Assembly: GCA_009746045.1 (NCBI GenBank)
Contig: RPFO01000016.1
Coordinates: 761,895-825,894 of the forward strand
DNA: 64,000 bases
Source of the DNA: Mesostigma viride
Taxonomy: Eukaryota; Streptophyta; Mesostigmatophyceae; Mesostigmatales; Mesostigmataceae
Direction of reading: 5' to 3'
Part shown: piece after piece, positions 35,001 to 41,000 of the stretch
Layout: each line of letters opens with the position of its first letter
Position numbering within the stretch: position 1 is the stretch's first letter
Position numbers and translations under genes: made by a program
The notes under the pieces: model-generated
What the model was told of the DNA's origin: nothing
What the model saw: the letters and a program-made list of their open reading frames with translations, nothing else
Databases searched by the model: none

Positions 35001-38000
35001 CCTCAGGTGGCCAACACCCGGGTTTGTGTAGCGTAGTATTATTTACTAACAAAAAAATTTACAACTTTTATACTAGTATGTAACTCGTAGAGCTCCGAGA
35101 ATGCATAGCAAAAGAAGTAAAGAACGCACGTCTTGACTCCCCTGACTTAGGTAGTTCTTTATGGCCTATACTGCAGATATGTGAGGTTGTGATAGGTCAC
35201 GCCACAGGGCAACTCATGGACATGCTTGCCCCCCAAGGACAGCCTGTGAATCATGGTAGGTTAGTTGTGGTGTGGTTTGCAAGTTGTAACAGTTTTTTTT
35301 CCTGAAATGGGACCGATGAGGGGTTATACATATTCTTCGCGATTCTCTATAAATCTGTAGTTGTATGAATCTTGATGTCTCTCCTCTGTGTTTGCTTTTT
35401 CCCTATCTTCCCTGATTTTCATTCATGCCGGTTTGGTTTTACTGTTCGACTTCTGCACTCCTGTTCTATTTTCTCTACAGTACTATGTTCTCTACGATGT
35501 TCTTTCTCTGTCTTCCGCCCCCCCCCCCCTCTCCCCCGCCCCCCCCCCTCCCCCCGTCCAACTCGCATCCTTACTTTTCCCCTGCCACCATGGGTCACAC
35601 ACCCTCTGCTCCCAACGCCCTGCCCGTGCTTCTCCCGGTGCGTCGTCGTGGCACGTGCCAGTTCACCTCCTCTGGCAGCGTCTCCGTATCCGTATCTCTC
35701 GTGAACCACCCATCCTCGCCGCCGCCACGGGCTGAAGACCCCAAGTCAGGCCCAGCCCAAAAGGGGGGCCAGACAGCCCAACGCCAAGGCGCCCTGCCAA
35801 CATCACCTCGGAAGGGGCCACCTCAACCGCTGCAGGGTGCAAAGCATGGAGAGAGAGCGCAGCCAAACCCTCCCCCTCCAGCCCCCCAGGGGCAGGACCT
35901 CTCGTCTCCCATGTCGCCCGTGGCAGGCGACGGCCCGCAGGGCAACAGCACACAGGGCAACAGCGCAAAAGGCAAGAGCATACAAGGCAACGGCGCACAA
36001 GGCAATAGCATGCAGGGTGGAGAGGGTTCAGGCTCGGTGTCGTGTGCGAACGCTGCGAATTCCGTGACCCTCCACTTTGAGGTGCAGGACACGGGCATCG
36101 GGATATCGGAGGAGGACGCGTCCAAGCTGTTCCAGCGCTTCACGCAGGTGTGTTTCAACCGGTGGAATTGCGGTAGGGGTGGGCATGCTGAGGTTTACAT
36201 TATTAGTATCTCAAATAGTACAAGCCGTTCCCGCGCTTCACGCAGTTGTTCCAGGTGTTGGGGGTTCAATCGGTAGGGGTGAATCGGTGTGTGGGTGATA
36301 GACTCGCGCTACCTCACCCAGTAGAAGCTCTCATAGCGCTTCATACAGGTTTGTACCAGGTGGTGGCGCGCGCACACACACACACACAGAGCCAGCTCCT
36401 CCGGTCGTGAACGAAGCTTCATTTAGCTCGTGAAGAATGTGTTTAGCTCTCTGGCCACCCCAGATTGCTGGATGGCTGGCTTTTTTGCCTCAATTTAATA
36501 CAACTTTGGATTCTCCCGATTGCATTCTCTGTACGTTGCCCCTGCAGGCGGACGCGTCAACGACCCGCAAGTACGGTGGCACAGGTGAGCATCGAATGTA
36601 TGGCCCAATCAGATATCTTTGTCTCTGTATGTGAAACAGTTGGCGAGAGACCGGTCTACTATCGTAGATTGGGGCACAAAAACCAAGTTTGAGTTTTAGT
36701 TTGAGTAGCGCAATGGACAGATCCCGCGAGAGGATCCTGGATCATACCTTAGATTCTGGAAAGTCCGTTTCAGTTGAGCTATAGTAGGCCTACAAGACAG
36801 GTAAAAATGGCTGTAAGCTGATACTTAAGCATAAAATGGGCCAAAGCTAAGACAGACCAAGTAGCTCGTTGGGGGCGTCAAACCAAAAGTTTTAGTAGTG
36901 CAATCGATAGATCTTGATGAGGGCACTCAGAATCTGCATGTCACGTCCCAGGAATAGTCCATACTCGAGCGGCACAGACCAAAATATGTTACTCACAACC
37001 CAAAAAATTAATTAATTCGCCACATTGTGCTTTTTTTCTGCCGCAGTCCGGTCTCTCGCCCAACTGTTTCATGTGTAGGACATCTTTGTCTCTGTTGTGA
37101 TGTATGACGGCAGGTGACGGAATGTACTGGCAGGCAGTTGTTACAGACTCCAACGGGATAACCCCAAAGGGGTAGCCACTATTCCTGGTAGGTGACCGTG
37201 CTATCACAGGTGGGCAGCATGTTTCCAGCATGAACAGATGGTGACGTTGAGCCTAATAATATATTACTAGGCTTTGTGGACATGATGAAGGCGAGCGTGT
37301 TTACAACTTGGAATATACTGCGGGAGGGAGGGAGGGAGGGAGGGAGGGAGGGAGGGAGGGAGGGAGGGAGGGAGGGAGGGAGGGAGGGAGGGAGGGAGGG
37401 AGGAGGGAGGGAGGGAGGGAGGGAGGGAGGGAGGGAGGGAGGGAGGGAGGGAGGGAGGGAGGGAGGGAGGGAGGGAGGGAGGGAGGGAGGGAGGGGGGGG
37501 GGGCGGGTGGGCGGGTGGGCGGGTGGGCGGGTGGGCGGGTGGGCGGGTGGGCGGGTGGGCGGGTGGGCGGGTGGGCGGGTGGGCGGGTGGGCGGGGCGGG
37601 TGGGTAGATGGACCGATAGATACCGCTGTCACCTGTTTTCTTAATAGATCCGCCCTGCTGTCCATTTCCCTTCCATAAATCCTTTTCCCGCCACCAAAGG
37701 CTTTTTCATCCCTGCTTTAGTAACTTTCCTAGTTTACGCACCCAACCACCGAACCGCCACCACCATCACCACCACCACCACCACCACCACCACCACCACC
37801 ACCACCACCACCACCGCCGCCGCCGCCGCCGCCGCCGCCGCTACCGCCGCCCAAAACCCCCACAGGCCTGGGTCTGGTCATCTGCCGCAAGCTGCTGGAG
37901 CTCATGTCGCCCAACAACAAGGTTGACGTGCGCTCCAAGCCGGGCGAGGGGTCCTGCTTCTGGTTTGACATCTACATCCAGACCCAGAACGTGGCCTACC

Positions 38001-41000
38001 CCCCCCGCGACCTCTCGCCTCCGATGCCGCGCGCACTCATCCTCAACCACGCGAGCGGGCAATTGACCGGCCTCGCCTACAACCTCGAGCGTCTCGGCTT
38101 TGCCACCGAGTTCATCGACGAGCTCAAATGGGACACGTTTGACAAGACCCCCGGGGTCAACCTCGTCGTCGTCACGTCCGAGGTTTACGCGAGCATGGAC
38201 GTGGCCGCGCGCATCAAGAAACGCAAAGTCCCGGAGTCGCGCCTCAACCCCGCCACCTCGCGCTTCAAGCGGCCTTCCCTGGCCGGCAGTTCGGGGTCCT
38301 CTGGTGACCCTGGCACGCTCCTCCCGATCACCGTCACGGGGTCCCGCGCGCCGAGAGAGTCGTTGGACAACAGCATGATTCTCCGCATGGACGACCCCGT
38401 GGACGGCGAGGACCCCAGCTGTATCTTAACGGACGACATCCCACCATCCACGATGACACTCCTGGTGGTCCGAAACGTGATCGACCACGGCGCGCGCCCC
38501 CTCATGCAGTCGCCCTCCCTCAAGCTGCTCCGGCGCAACTCGGCGATGGAAGTCATCGAGCCCGCCGAGTGCCCGGGACTCCGCCTGCCCGTGTTCTTTG
38601 TTATGCTCCCTGCGCGCTTGTCGGCGCTGTGGGCGCTCATAAAGGACAACCTCACGACGGAGGTGATCGGCAAGCTGATCAACCCGGGGCTGATCAAGCG
38701 GGTGATCTCGCCAGCAGCCAGCATCCAGGCGCAACCAGCCAGCAGCAGCGAGGCGGAAGGGAATGCGCGCGGGTCCCGGAGGAGCTCGGCCGAGTACGAC
38801 TCGCAGCAGTCACAGGGGGCCAAGCGGCGGCGGGTGCTTCTGGCGGAGGACAACCCGGTCAACCAGCGGCTGTTTGTCAAGTTCCTGTCCACCATGGGAT
38901 GCGACGTGAGTGCGCCCTTCTAATGTTGAAATAGCAATGAAGCCCCATTTACTCCTTACGGTCTGTTCCTTACGGTCTGTTCCTTGCGGTCTGTTCCTTA
39001 CGGTCTGTTCCTTACGGTCTGTTCCTTACGGTCTGTTCCTTACGGTCTGTTCCTTACGGTCTGTTCCTTACGGTCTGTTCCTTACGGTCTGTTCCTTACG
39101 GTCTGTTCCTTACGGTCTGTTCCTTACGGTCTGTTCCTTACGGTCTGTTCCTTACGGTCTGTTCCTTACGGTCTGTTCCTTACGGTCTGTTCCTTACGGT
39201 CTGTTCCTTACGGTCTGTTCCTTACGGTCTGTTCCTTACGGTCTGTTCCTTACGGTCTGTTCCTTACGGTCTGTTCCTTACGGTCTGTTCCTTACGGTCT
39301 GTTCCTTACGGTCTGTTCCTTACGGTCTGTTAAGTGCTTGTCCACCATGGGATGCGACGTGAGTGCGCCCTTCTAATGTTGAAATAGCAATGAAGCCCCA
39401 TTTACTCCTTGCGGTCTGTTCCTTACGGTCTGTTCCTTACGGTCTGTTCCTTACGGTCTGTTCCTTACGGTCTGTTCCTTACGGTCTGTTCCTTACGGTC
39501 TGTTCCTTACGGTCTGTTCCTTACGGTATGTTCCTTACGGTCTGTTCCTTGCGGTCTGTTCCTTACGGTCTGTTCCTTACGGTCTGTTCCTTACGGTCTG
39601 TTCCTTACGGTCTGTTCCTTACGGTCTGTTCCTTACGGTCTGTTCCTTACGGTCTGTTCCTTACGGTCTGTTCCTTGCGGTCTGTTCCTTACGGTCTGTT
39701 CCTTACGGTCTGTTCCTTACGGTCTGTTCCTTACGGTCTGTTCCTTACGGTCTGTTCCTTACGGTCTGTTCCTTACGGTCTGTTCCTTACGGTCTGTTCC
39801 TTACGGTCTGTTCCTTACGGTCTGTTCCTTGCGGTCTGTTCCTTACGGTCTGTTAAGTGCTTGTCCACCATGGGATGCGACGTGAGTGCGCCCTTCTAAT
39901 GTTGAAATAGCAATGAAGCCCCATTTACTCCTTGCGGTCTGTTCCTTACGGTCTGTTCCTTACGGTCTGTTCCTTACGGTCTGTTCCTTGCGGTCTGTTC
40001 CTTACGGTCTGTTCCTTACGGTCTGTTCCTTACGGTATGTTCCTTACGGTCTGTTCCTTACGGTCTGTTCCTTACGGTCTGTTCCTTACGGTCTGTTCCT
40101 TACGGTCTGTTCCTTACGGTCTGTTCCTTACGGTCTGTTCCTTACGGTCTGTTCCTTACGGTCTGTTCCTTACGGTCTGTTCCTTACGGTCTGTTCCTTA
40201 CGGTCTGTTCCTTACGGTCTGTTCCTTACGGCCAGTGCTTGTCCACCATGGGATGGAATGTGAGTGTGGCCTCCCAAGTCCCAACGTTGAAATAGCACTG
40301 GGGCTAAGGCCCCGTTCAGTCTTGTGGTCTCTCAAGGTCCTGTCCACCATGAGATGCGACGCGGATGTGGCCCCACGGCTCTTTGGGAGAAGACGTCCTG
40401 TACTTTTTCTGTGTTCAAAATTGTGGGTGTGGGTCACATTGGTGACACGTTCTTTCCCACCATGGGATGAGACGTGAGTGTGGCCCTGCTATATGGCCCT
40501 GCTCTGTGGCCCTGTGTTCGCCACGGATACCTAGTGGAAATGCTACTCCATGGGCATTTCTTCCTTGCGAGTGTCATTGAATTTCTTTGTGTCCCGATTT
40601 TGTCAAGTTGGTGTCCACCATCGGGATGCGATTTGAGATGAACCTTCTGGCATTCTAATAGCCACGAACGTGTGTAATTGCCTCTTTCTGCCTTGTCAAT
40701 AGCGACAAATGACCTGTTACATTCTGGCATGTTTTTTGCCGTTTTTTGTCAGGTTCATTTTCATGTTCTTGTCCACCCTGGCCTGTCTCATGACAAACCC
40801 CTTCCCTGGTAATGGCCCAAATGCCCATGTTACTTTGTGGCATGGTTGTGTCATGCTGTTGTACATGAGTTGGGAGTGACTCTGCCACTGGCTGTGCCGA
40901 CAACTCTGTTTCGATGCAAATTACCACCATTGATGATGTGGCAGGTGGCGGTGATGTCTGGCACGGAGTCCCTGAACGGGGGCATGACATATGTGCTGCA

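Noticed and set aside
38900-40235. CRISPR-like array
   Set aside because: Regular short repeats lack unique spacers, and the host is a eukaryotic intron.
38910-40477. Repeat frames encoding Leu-Arg-Ser-Val-Pro-Tyr-Gly-Leu units
   Set aside because: Translation of the 14-bp satellite in intron 24; the frames run from copied exon ends.
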